A DNA stretch of 64,000 nucleotides, taken from the NCBI RefSeq assembly GCF_949987535.1, contig NC_080075.1, positions 37,942,269-38,006,268 of the forward strand, written 5' to 3'. Below are positions 1-9,799 of the stretch, one piece after another. The position numbers were made by a program, and so were the translations under genes. Origin of the DNA: Balaenoptera acutorostrata (taxonomy: Eukaryota > Chordata > Mammalia > Artiodactyla > Balaenopteridae). The number at the start of each line of letters is the position of its first letter. Position 1 is the stretch's first letter. Below the pieces are notes generated by a model. That model made no database searches. It saw only the letters and a list, made by a program, of their open reading frames with translations, and was not told the origin of the DNA.

Positions 1-679
1 ATGCTTGTTGCATCACCGAGGTCAGACTCACCTAGAAAACGTCTGCAGTGGGTGGCCCTGAGTCCAGCTTCTTCCAGGGCCTGTTTTCACATGTTCCTGT
101 TACATGAATATACACCCTACACGGGATGATTCAGATCTGTCCTGAGGGGAATTCATTACTCCAAATAGCCCGCAACGAGAAGTTGGCTGGGAAAGAAAAT
201 GTTTGCTGGTGGGGTGGGGAGAGATGGGAATTGAAGGGGAGGGGAGGGGAGGCTTGGGTGGTGGGGGAGACAGGAAGAAAGGGAAATACAAAGAAAACAG
301 AAGCTATGACTACATATATGCTCTGATGAGAACATAAGCTTTGGGGATGACTTCAAATTTGAATACCACCATGATTCATCTGGAACCTTTTACATTCTTT
401 ACTTTCTCTCTCACAAAACTGGCCAGGGGCCTGATTCTTTATTATATGCCTGTGGCTGCTACCCAGAGGCCTCTTGGATCCTGAGGAAGGGGGTTGTGTC
501 TCTGCCCCCAGATTTCCAGAACCTCTTCTCCCTGACCCTCCAAACAGCAGGCCCTCTGAGGACCACCAATAACACAGACAGACCCACAGTCCTCTTTAAG
601 AGCAAACTCTATTTGTGGACTCTAAGAAAAGGACATAAACCCCATACTGGAGATTCCAAGGCTGCATACAACCGCTTTT
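1..679. other. Unassigned single-copy DNA with a purine-rich G tract
   Basis: I see no exon, repeat family or RNA gene here. Open frames are short, lack family resemblance and read through purine-rich sequence. The only notable structure is the G-rich tract listed separately. Confidence 0.5.
208..268 (+). other. G-rich purine tract with G-quadruplex potential
   Basis: Three GGGG runs separated by single A residues at 236-249 are followed by GGG at 256-258 and further G runs to 268. This fits the usual four-run quadruplex pattern on the plus strand. Its role is unknown; it may be simple low-complexity sequence. Confidence 0.5.
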
Positions 680-693
680 AAAAACCCTCTTTA

Positions 694-992
694 TGGGCTT
701 CCCTGGTGGCACAGTGGTTGAGAGTCTGCCTGCCAACGCAGGGGACACGGGTTCGAGCCCTGGTCTGGGAGGATCCCACATGCCGCGGAGCAACTGGGCC
801 CATGAGCCGCAACTACGGAGCCTGCGTGTCTGGAGCCTGTGCTCCGCAACAAGAGAGGCCGCGATAGTGAGAGGCCCGCGCACTGCGATGAAGAGTGGCC
901 CCCGCTCGCCGCAACTAGAGAAAGCCCTCGCACAGAAACGAAGACCCAACACAGCCAAAAATAAATAAATAAATAAACAAATTTTAAAAAAC
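694..992 (+). mobile_element. CHR-2-type tRNA-derived SINE, with 14-bp TSD
   Basis: Non-autonomous retroposon transcribed by RNA polymerase III and mobilised by L1 enzymes. The tRNA-like head shows an A box (tggcacagtgg, 707-717) and a B box (ggttcgagcc, 750-759). It is followed by the GC-rich body typical of cetacean CHR SINEs and an AAAT-repeat tail near 957-980. A perfect 14-bp target-site duplication, aaaaaccctcttta, lies at 680-693 and 993-1006. The intact duplication points to a fairly recent insertion. Open frames across it are SINE translations, not genes. Confidence 0.93.
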
Positions 993-1054
993 AAAAACCC
1001 TCTTTACCTCTATTTAGAAACCAGAATTTAAGTTCGATCTGTCATCTTTTTCAG

Positions 1055-1140
1055 ATAATCCCCGGTCCCGCGTAAGTTCAAACAAGACATTCCGTTCAGC
1101 CTGTAATACAGCTCGTTCCTGTCGTCCGATTCAAGGGGCC
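1055..1140 (+). repeat. Diverged direct repeat, copy 1
   Basis: This stretch aligns by eye with 1667-1753 at an offset of about 612 bp. Shared blocks include tcagcctgta and an identical 13-bp end, gattcaaggggcc. Similarity fades on both sides. I do not recognise the family. It could be part of an ancient duplicated element, such as LTR ends, or a local duplication. Confidence 0.5.
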
Positions 1141-1666
1141 CTTATTTTCAGGGGGATCATGAGCTTTGTGTCGGAGGGAGGTGGAAACTGTGTAGCATTT
1201 GTGTTCAGGATCCTGTGCATCTTGATTTTTTTCTTCCTTGAAACAACTATCCTGCTTTGGACGGATTTTTAAAAAAAAAAGCTAACATGGCTCCCAGGCG
1301 ACCCAGCCTGTTGATAAAGAGAAAGCAGCCAGCAGTCTCCACAGAAACAAAGCATCGTTCCGGCTCCGGAGAGAGGAGAGCGCTAGTTCAATTCAGCCCA
1401 GGCGTTGAATAAACATTCTAGCCTCCAGATGAGCAGGCCTTCCGCTGGGAGAAGCTACCAGGGGGTCTGGGGGAATCCTTCACCTCCCCAAAAGGGGAGG
1501 AAATCACTTCTTCCTTAGCACGAAGGGGCCTGAGCGGCAGCGTGCTCCTGCTTCCGTAAGGTTCCACCGGGCACCAGAACGGAGACAGGGAGACCCAGCC
1601 AGCAGCCCAGGGGCTCCACATTCTGCAGCAGCAGCATTCCGTTCGCCTCCGAGACCCGCTTCCCAA

Positions 1667-1753
1667 ATAACCCCTGGCCGCACGGAAGCTTAAACGAGGC
1701 GCTGCCCTCAGCCTGTACTCACAGCACGTTTCTGTCCTTAGATTCAAGGGGCC
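1667..1753 (+). repeat. Diverged direct repeat, copy 2
   Basis: Partner of the repeat at 1055-1140, needing one single-base gap. The hand alignment is roughly 70 percent identical, with most differences being substitutions. Same orientation as copy 1. Confidence 0.5.
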
Positions 1754-1815
1754 TTTCTGTCACACCCCGCCCCCTTCTCCCTCTGCCCTTTAATCTCCTC
1801 CGGGGAAACTCAGTT

Positions 1816-1828
1816 ATGCATATTGCAT
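1816..1828. promoter_or_regulatory. POU-dimer-like inverted motif (speculative)
   Basis: The sequence atgcatattgcat has 5-bp inverted arms, atgca and tgcat. It resembles the palindromic MORE site bound by POU-factor dimers (ATGCATATGCAT) with one extra base. It sits in single-copy DNA next to a homeodomain-like core, gctaattg, near 1860. Motif resemblance only; binding is not shown. Confidence 0.25.
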
Positions 1829-2164
1829 GAAATGAGGACCACAGGCTGGGCCTCTACAAGCTGCTAATTGAAAACCTTGTCAGAAGTGGGAGGACGAGGC
1901 AGAGCGGGGAAAACAAGAACCCTTGGCAGGACCCCCTCATTACTGTGAGCAGCAACGCACCCTCCCAGAAGGGTGGGACTCACTCCATCTCAGCCACACG
2001 GGAGTCCTTCCTCCCAGCTGAGAGGACCTGGGGGCTGAGGCTCTGGGACACGGGGCCTGACAATCAGAAAACGCTGCAAGGATGCAGCTAATGGGCCTCC
2101 GGACCCCTGCTCAGCTCTGGGGCTTTCCTTGTTCTGTGAGGATGGGGTGCCTGATACTGTGAAG

Positions 2165-2350
2165 ACTCTCAACTGTGTGATCCCAGGCAAGTGACTCCAC
2201 CTGTCTGGGCCTCAGTTGCCTCCTCTGGAAAATGCGGATAAGAATTACATCTACTTGATAGGGTCACTGTGAGGATTAAATGTGATAATATATGTAAGCA
2301 TTTCACACAATACCTGATACAGTAGGTGATACATCTTAATATTTTGCTCT
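2165..2350 (+). repeat. MIR SINE, sense
   Basis: The core reads like the MIR consensus: gggcctcagttgcctcctc, then an aaatgcggataa-like block, then gaggattaaatg and a decayed 3' end. MIR is an ancient, inactive tRNA-derived SINE shared by mammals. No duplication is recognisable at this age. Confidence 0.75.
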
Positions 2351-2589
2351 TATTTATAATGATGAGAATTCTCCCCTTACCAGATTGGAGAAGAATAGAG
2401 GAAGAAAACATAGGGGAGAAAGAGCTGGGACTGCTGTCCTCCGCCCGTTTCATAAGTAAATCTGGTACCAGTTCTATAGAAGTCTTAAAACGGCAAAGGG
2501 TACAAGAATGCATGCATGTGTGGAGGCGAGGGGAGGAAGGTGGCGAGAATTCAGTGCAGGACAACAGGCAGGAAGACCAAGAAGCTATT

Positions 2590-2760
2590 ATTTTTCAATC
2601 ATCTATTATATAGCAGGCCCATTCTAGGTGCTTTCGTGGGGTGTTTGAACAGAGCTGTAAGGTGTTCATGACCATCCCCCACTTTCCACTAAGAATCTGA
2701 GGCTCAGAACAGTTCAATTATCTCCCCAAAGTCCAAGGCTCCTAAATGTGGCATCAAGAG
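2590..2760 (-). repeat. MIR-like fragment, antisense
   Basis: The reverse complement carries the MIR core order: a decayed tgaggctcagaacagttcaa block followed by a ccaaagtcc-like segment. Divergence is high and the edges are approximate. Confidence 0.5.
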
Positions 2761-5074
2761 TCCCAAATCCCCACTCCAGCTACCACCTCCCCACGCGCTG
2801 CACTGGGAATTCCTTCCTGCCTCTGAGAAGGAGCAGGAAACCCTTGGACAACGGTATGAATCCAATTCTCAGGAGTTAGACATGTTTTTCTAATACATTT
2901 AGAAAAGGTTCAGATTCGGATATTGGCACCTTTAGTGGGAAAGGTCTTGGACCCCCTCCTTTGTTCAGAACAGAAGTTTCCAGCCCATGTTTCCTTGCCA
3001 AAGGTAGGTGGAAATGTGTCTGAAGCAATAAACAGAAGGCTTTTAATGCTTCCCTGTGAAGCACTCTGGCTGAAATGTTAACATCCAGGTTAAGAATATA
3101 AGAAGTGAGTAAATGAAAACACCATGATTACAATGGTGGTGACTTTATCGGAGGACCTCCAAAATCATTAGCAATTATGTGGTATGAAACGTCTCCATTA
3201 TGAAAACCATGATGATTTTGTGTCTACTGATGAGGATAATGACTAATATATTCTGTCAACAGACATGACAGCTGTCTGTATTTGGAGGCATACATTTTTA
3301 GATGCCGTTACTGTACCTCCAGCTATTTTAACTACTAAATTTTGTTGACACAATGCAATCCAGTAACAAGGGGGTTTACGGGAAAAGGTTAAAATTCCTA
3401 TTTCCAGCTGTTTCTCTTCCTTACACCATTTTTGTCTCATTATTCACTAGGATCCATAAATCTGCCACTCAGATGCCAGGCTAAGTGATGTGCTACAGGG
3501 AAATTGCTAATGTCACTAGGAAATAAAATAAAATTGAACACCGGCTTCACAGCATCCAGCTTTCAGAAGCGTCGCCCCCTGCCTGATGTCACTCTGACAC
3601 ACTCTTTGCACGCTGACCAGAAGAGCTTCTGTCTAAGTGAAGTGTGCTTCACTTCCTCTGTCCCAGCTCCCCATTTTCCAAATTGGGGGGGTGGGGAAGG
3701 AAAGGAGGTAGAAAGATTTGCAAGATGGGCTCTAATTTTAAGACAAAAGCCATCCCATTAAATCTTAACAGATGTTTCTCAAGTTTAGAAGATTAAGAAA
3801 GATTTCAGCATCAAGAATCAAAGAAAATACTCCATGACCTTAAAAAAGGATAAAACACAGAGCTCTAACAAACCCAAAGTCCACTTTGACAGCTGTCTCT
3901 GACGGAATTGACAAGGAGCTATTGATGTTTGGATTAAACCATGCCTCTGTGATCAAGTACTCAAACATGGGATAAAAGACGAATATATTCTTTAATCCTA
4001 CCCACTAATTTTGTCTCGGCCCTGAAAAGCAATGGGTACTGAACAAATGTTGAAAGTGGCTTCTCTTCTGGCTATCGACAAAGCTATTTTTATTTCATTA
4101 ATTTGCCATGTATCTTATCAGCGTTTAAACTAACACAAGGAAATCCATACAAGGTACTGAACTCTCCAGAAACAGATGGCTGCAACTTCCAAGGCCACTA
4201 CAGGTAAAATCAATAGACGACGATTCTAGAAAGTGAGGACGATGCTACAGGAAAATGTAAGAGAAAAATTGGGTTCCGGTTTCTTTTTCTTTTTTTCTTT
4301 TTGTGCTAAGCTGTAACATAGCATTGGGAATTCCAATTTTCAGCCTGGAGAGTTTTGAAAGAAAAGAAGAAAAACTTTTCTTAAAAAGGAAAGGGTGAAG
4401 AGGCAATTAAGTCATTAATTACTCTCTTTGTCTAACGCTGTCCAACCCATCAAACTTGGCCTCTTCTGTCTCCATCAAAGGTGCAGCTCACTCTGCTTTA
4501 CAATAAGTACCTCTTAAGGAGACAATCTCATGTTTCAAAAGCTGCTCTATGAGGAATTTAGATGAAGAGAAATTAAAATAACACTTAGCAGCCGACCTCA
4601 GAGTTTGACGGCGGCACAGCGCCCACTGTCACCAAGGGCCTCATGAGCAGTGAGAGGTTCCAGGGACAGGGACGTCCCTGAGAAACAGTAGCCTGTGTGC
4701 CAAGGGCAAGGAGTCTTGGAATTTAGTAGAGGAGGAAAGATGGAACTGACATTAATGCTAAGAACTGGGGACTGATCCACACCTCCCTTTAAAAGAGACC
4801 AGAAAGGAAACAAGTTCTTTGCAGAAGGACCCATCGCAAACACCAGAATGCCCTGAGTAAATAACTGTGGAGACGGTGTCCGAGGAGAATAGACAGCTCC
4901 AAGACCTTTCTAGTGGGCCAGAACAACTTCAGGGAGATTTGCTGGGCAGGCGTCTCCACTTCCAGCCCTCCCGCAAATCTTCAACCCCCTGCAGACCTCT
5001 TCTCCTAAATTTACCTTGCAGGGAGTCCACTGACACCCCATAAAAAGACCCCTCTGGGTATATGAGATTAAGTA
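2761..5074. other. Unassigned, mostly single-copy DNA
   Basis: No gene or clear repeat. AT-rich stretches at about 3960-4200 and 4380-4600 have balanced composition, no simple repeats and several AT-rich homeodomain-like cores (attaatt types). They could be conserved noncoding DNA, but this cannot be judged from one genome. Confidence 0.35.
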
Positions 5075-5291
5075 CAGTTGATCCTTGAACAACACAGGTT
5101 TGAACTGCATTGGGTCCACTTATACTTGGATTTTTTTCAATACACTACTAAGTTTACAATTTGTGGTTGGTTGAATCCCTGGAGGGGAAACCGCAGATAC
5201 ACAGGGCCAACTGCAGGGCTTGAGCATAGGCCGATTTTGGTATCTGGGTGGATCCTAGAGCCAGGCCCTCGTGGATACTGAGGGCCAACTG
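5075..5291 (+). mobile_element. Tigger-related MITE (TcMar DNA transposon)
   Basis: A roughly 217-bp non-autonomous DNA transposon. The left end reads cagttgatccttgaacaac and the right end closes with ggatactgagggccaactg, giving imperfect inverted termini. A TA dinucleotide sits on both sides, the usual mariner/Tigger target duplication. It encodes no transposase. The subfamily is not resolved. Confidence 0.7.
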
Positions 5292-6329
5292 TATACTCCT
5301 TTAGGGAGCTTCATGAGCTTCTTTGGAAAAAAAAAATTTTTTTTTAAGTGAGAAAGTATGATACTACTCTCTCAGTTTGCTTTTTCATATCAAGTTTCCT
5401 TGCTGATCTGGATGGAAGCCTTCATTTCACAAGATCATGAACCAACTCTCCCCAGTGGCAAGGAGAGAAAGCCACAACACACAAGAGGGTTGCACGTGCA
5501 AGCAATGAATGAGCAGGAACATGCATTTTAAAGCAATTTTGGAAGATTGGACCATGTTTATAAAAGATTCTCTCTTTTCCTATCAATTTCCAAAGATCTG
5601 ACCAGGCTCCACTCTGTGAACCAAGAGGAGAAGATTCAGCTAAAAATTTGTTGACTTCAGCCTCGAATACTCTGCATACAGGATACTGGAATTACATAAG
5701 TACTAGTGTAATAACAACCGCTTTATTTTTGTGTGTTGCTATGGAATTTCGAAAACAAAACAAAGAAAACCACTGATCAGTAATTGTGACAAAACTTTTT
5801 AGCCACAGCATTGAGAATAGGGCCTAATTAGTCCATAAACACACTTTGATTTGTTTACTTCAACGTCAAATTAACTTCAAATATGTAACAGCCGTTGCTG
5901 ATTTGAGACTACAAAACGCCTGCCGTTGTGCTCGGTGTACCTTGTGTAAATCTATCTCTTTTTAAAATGGATTCATTTGTAAGTCTCTCCATAGTACACC
6001 TCGCATACAAAAGGAGGAGCCAGATATGCATTCTATTTAAAAGAAAATTGTTTCTAAAATGGAGTGTGTGTGTTTGCCATCCCATGTTTTGGCTCACGCC
6101 CATTTGCCCCTCTACACAAATAGAAACAGGAACATTTTTAAGGAAAATTAGCAGCTCATGACTACAGAGATACTTAGAGATATAATGTGAGCCTAGAAAG
6201 ATTAAGAACTACAAAGAAAAGAAACTTTTCAAATCTTTGGAGAAAATTACTATGTGCTGAATGAAATGGGAGAAAGACAAGAAAGGGGGAGATGGCCAAA
6301 CCCATAGTAAGGCCTGCCCTGGTCATTCA
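5292..6329. other. Unassigned AT-rich single-copy DNA
   Basis: No gene or repeat family recognised. About 5770-5910 has homeodomain-like (cctaattag) and forkhead-like (tgtttac) words in non-repetitive sequence. That makes it a plausible but unproven regulatory segment. Confidence 0.35.
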
Positions 6330-6839
6330 GTTAATAAGTATTTATTGAGCACCTACTTCATTCCTGCTCCTTTATTTAAAGGAAATAATCTATAGAATAA
6401 TCGTACATAGAGCTTACTGCTCTAAGCAATCCACCAATATTAACCCATGTATTCTTCCTAATAACTCTATGTGGTAGGTACTATTAGTATCCTCATTTAA
6501 TAGAAGAGGAAACTGAGGCACAGAGAGCTTCGTAATTTGCCCAAGAGCACACAGCTAGTAAGTAGCAAAGTTTGGGATTCAAGTCCAGACACTTTGTCTC
6601 CCCAGTACACACTGTGCTAAGCTGCTTCTGCCAACCATATCCTCAACACTGGCCCTGGAGTACCAAAACATGTTCTTCGCCCTCAAGAAGCTTCTATCCT
6701 AGAGAACAATTACAACACAGTGTAGTAGGTCCATGAATACAGTAAGCACAGGGTGATGTCCTGGGAGGCCTTGGGCTCGGGAAGGCCCAGTCTTAAAGTG
6801 GGCAGAGAGTGGGTGGGAAGACTGGTAAAGACTTTTTAG
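6330..6839 (-). repeat. L2 LINE 3' region, antisense, interrupted by MIR
   Basis: The left part carries aagtatttattgagcacct, the reverse complement of the L2 3' end. The right part (6640-6839) resembles L2 further upstream, with a ccctcaagaagcttctatcc block. The middle is a MIR. L2 is an ancient, inactive CR1-clade LINE. It appears to resume at 7073 after a MER5A. Confidence 0.6.
6460..6615 (-). repeat. MIR SINE core, antisense
   Basis: A strong match to the reverse complement of MIR: gtaggtactattagtatcc, then gaggaaactgaggcacagag, then cacacagctagtaagtagc. It lies between two L2 pieces. Confidence 0.85.
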
Positions 6840-6847
6840 GTCTAGAA

Positions 6848-7064
6848 CAGGGGTTCTCGATCTCACTACTATTGACATTTCAGGCCAGATAATTCTTTGT
6901 TGTGGAGGGCTGTCCTGTGCACTGTAGAATATTTAGCAACATCCCTGACCTCCACCCACTAGGTGTTATTAACATACCTCTCCCTCAGTAATAATGACCA
7001 AAAATGTCTCCAGACACTACCAAATGCCCCCTGAGGACAAATCATCCCTGCTTAAGGATCACTG
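6848..7064 (+). mobile_element. MER5A (hAT-Charlie non-autonomous DNA transposon)
   Basis: The sequence follows the MER5A consensus: caggggttctcgat at the left, attctttgttgtggagggct and gtctccagacactaccaaat inside, and a ggatcactg right end. Flanking 8-mers gtctagaa (6840-6847) and atctaaag (7065-7072) differ only by three A/G transitions, as expected of a decayed 8-bp hAT duplication. The element sits inside an L2. Confidence 0.88.
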
Positions 7065-7072
7065 ATCTAAAG

Positions 7073-7440
7073 GAAGTGGTGTCCAAGGCAGACCTGAATG
7101 ATGAGTGGTGGTTATCAGAAAAAGAATTGGAAGAGAGGTCCAGGCAGAGGATACAGCACAAAGACCCAGAAGAGAGAGAGGGGTTGGCACTTCCTGGGAG
7201 CTGAAGACAATGCAATATGAATGGCTCTTAGAATTAGATATAAGGGGTTAGGAAAGGTGAGTCCGGAGGGGCAAGCAGGATCATCATAAAAGGCCTGCTA
7301 CTCTACATTTGGGACTTGGACTGTATCCTAATACAATTGGGAGCTATTAAAAGGAGAACGACAGGATCAGACTCACCCTAATCTGCACAGAGAGAGTGAA
7401 TTAGAGAAGAACAAGACTGGGAACTAGCTAAGACAATGTG
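7073..7440 (-). repeat. L2 LINE fragment, antisense (continuation)
   Basis: Antisense L2-like sequence resuming after the MER5A. It includes gcagacctgaatgatgag, a weak ggcctgctactctac block and ggacttggactgtatcctaa, all in L2 order. Old and diverged. Confidence 0.5.
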
Positions 7441-7519
7441 TTTGTGCTTTCTTTGCATATTGATCACTTTTCCTTTTAACTAGAATCTTAACACGTAAAG
7501 TTAAATGTGTGTTCTTCAT

Positions 7520-8030
7520 ATGTAAAAAGCTCTTGTGTATCAATATGAAAAAGATGACCACACCAATAGCAAAAAGAGTGAACAGGCGAATCACAAAGAG
7601 GAAGTGCAAACAATGAATACGTTTGAAAAATGTGCTACTTTCCCCAATGATCAAGGAAATGCAAATTAAATTATGAAATCCCATATTTTCCATCTATCAC
7701 GCTGGCAAACGACTTTTAAAATTCTTACTGCATCTCTTGTTGACGTGAAGAGAAATTGCATTCCCCCTACACTGCAGTGGGAGTCCATATTGGTTCTGCT
7801 TCACTAGAGAGCAACAGAGAAAAATAACAGTAATAAAACTGAGTTTTGTGAAGAATTAAATAACAAAGTATTGAAATGATCTAAACAGCCAATAAGAAGA
7901 AGGTTAACCAAATTATAGCAATTCTGGGTAATAGAATACCACATTTCCGTTAAGAATGACTTATGGAAGTCTGTTTGTTGGGGAAAATATTTGACACAAG
8001 GCAAAAATACAAAACCCTGGCAACATTCAG
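7520..8030 (+). repeat. Ancient L1 (L1M) 3' end, sense
   Basis: Decayed L1 ORF2 end and 3' region. It shows atcaaggaaatgcaaattaa, a ctggcaaacgacttttaaaa block and the degenerate gggtaatagaatacc motif, in the sense order of L1M elements. No intact frame. Confidence 0.6.
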
Positions 8031-9447
8031 TATTAGTAGAAGACTAGAGAAGTGGACGTGTGGTGCTGGCTACAACCCTGGGGTCACACTGTCGCTGGAC
8101 CCAGGTCTCGAGGCTGAGTTGACTTGCCTAAACGTTGTAAGTGGAGAAAGGTGCCTGAGTTTAGTCATCAACGTCTGGAGTACTAATAATTAGTACTCAC
8201 TGTGCTGGCAGCACTCACCTCAGGGGCAGACTTCGCGAGCAGCTCTTAAAGCCATGCTGCAGGAGCCGTCCCCAAGCACGATCCCCTAAAGGCCAGGCCA
8301 TGTAGGGGCCTATAGGCTCCATTTTGTTGTTCACTGACACGTCCATTGGGAGCTTATGAGTAACCAGACTGTGTATATCAGTTAATCTTTTTTTAAAAAC
8401 TGTTTGGTATATACGTCCTCAATTGCTTGGAGAGAAAATCATTTTATCCTGGATTTGGGGCAATTTTTGATAAGACTGATACACATTAAAGAAGATATAA
8501 AAAGTTCCCATAGCCACTAGTACCTAGCACATGGTTAAGTGCCAGTGAATATTAGTTACATGAACGAGTGAGGTGAACTAACTAGGACAGTCTGTGTCAC
8601 ATTCTAGACCTGACTTCTATGGAATTCAGGAGGGAGTGTAAACTTACGCTTGGTATGATTTAGGGACTCCAGAATGGCCCAATCAAATATTATATTTCTC
8701 CAAAATTCACAGATACCTAAAAGAATCTCACATTCCGGCAAGCATTTATTAGATTTAAATCCAAGATGAGGCATTTCTTTTCCCCCCAAAAAATTATCTT
8801 TCAGAAAAGAGGGTCAGAAGTTAAGAAACTTATCGAAAATCACATAGCAAATACATTTCAGTACCTGTATTTGAGCTCAGCTCTATCTGAAACCAAAGAT
8901 CAGGCGAGTTTAGTAGACTTGTATAAGTAATGTTTGGATTCCTACTTCACCTAAATTTATGGCACTAACTGTACAACTTATTTGTCACTCATTACTATAG
9001 GTCTCATCCTGTATCATTTTATTATTTTATTTGTGTCCCTGACCCTACTTGCCAACAAAATTTGAAGTTCTTGAAGGGTAAGCAGCCTGCATGAATACTA
9101 ATTAGTATTATTATTATCAGAAACAAATCAAAAAAAGCTTTATGCACGATCATATTCATGATAATATATGACGAAAAATGAAAGGATCTAAATTTCCAAC
9201 TGTAGAGTTATCATTAACTGAACAATAATCTAGCCATTCAGTAACACACATGTAATCCTTGATTTGGATGGTGGAACTCCAAAATATATATATCTATATG
9301 AAGTATGTAGTAACATGGAGAAATGCTTCTGTACTCAACATGACCTGTTTTAGAAACTTGGGATATAAAATAAGGTTACTTCTCTTCTAATATTGAAATT
9401 AAGATGATCCAAGCCTCCATCTCTATTGAGAGAGACTCTCTTTCCTC
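8031..9447. other. Unassigned DNA with minor ancient repeat remnants
   Basis: No gene recognised. A weak antisense MIR core lies at about 8815-8900 (cttatcgaaaatcacatagc). An old L1 fragment at 9105-9385 is listed separately. Confidence 0.35.
9105..9385 (+). repeat. Ancient L1 fragment, sense (weak)
   Basis: Degenerate sequence resembling L1M 3' ends: an aaatttccaactgtagag block, then aataatctagccattcagta and agtaacatggagaaatgct, in L1 order. Edges are approximate. Confidence 0.4.
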
Positions 9448-9463
9448 CCTCTCTGGGTTCTTT

Positions 9464-9783
9464 TTTTTTTTTTTTAAAAGAAATCTCCATTTTAATTTTT
9501 ATTTATTAATTTATTTATTTTTGGCTGTGTTGGGTCTTCGTTTCTGTGCGAGGGCTTTCTCTAGTTGCAGCAAGTGGGGGCCACTCTTCATCGCGGTGCG
9601 CGGGCCTCTCACTATCGCGGCCCCTCTTGTTGCGGAGCACAGGCTCCAGATGCGCAGGCTCAGTAGTTGTGGCTTACAGGCCCAGCCGCTCCGTGGCATG
9701 TGGGATCTTCCCAGACCAGGGCTTGAACCCGTGTCCCCTGCATTGGCAGGCGGATTCTCAACCACTGCGCCACCAGGGAAGCC
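9464..9783 (-). mobile_element. CHR-2-type SINE, antisense, with 16-bp TSD
   Basis: Minus-strand CHR SINE: the plus strand reads poly(T)/TTTA tail, body, then the head ending in ccaccagggaagccc. A perfect 16-bp duplication, cctctctgggttcttt, lies at 9448-9463 and 9784-9799. The GC-rich body keeps many CpG dinucleotides, which argues for a young copy. The long plus-strand frame here is translated SINE. Confidence 0.93.
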
Positions 9784-9799
9784 CCTCTCTGGGTTCTTT

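Larger units (their letters stand above)
1007..2164. other. Unassigned GC-rich single-copy DNA
   Basis: No recognised exon or interspersed repeat. CpG dinucleotides are locally frequent near 1065-1130 and 1540-1760, but the stretch looks short for a CpG island and I see no promoter architecture or open frame to support a gene start. It holds a diverged direct repeat and a POU-like motif, listed separately. Confidence 0.45.

Noticed and set aside
707..759. tRNA gene at SINE heads (A and B boxes)
   Set aside because: The boxes belong to tRNA-derived SINEs. The head lacks a full cloverleaf and is followed by a SINE body and an A-rich tail.
693..968. Open frames of 80-190 codons with the FPGG.VVE and SLPANAGDTGSSPGLG signature, at every SINE
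   Set aside because: These are translations of the CHR SINE body, repeated almost identically at each copy on either strand. They are known spurious proteins in gene predictions, not genes.
1060..1760. CpG-island promoter
   Set aside because: CpG is elevated only in short patches, and no exon, TATA or start context follows.
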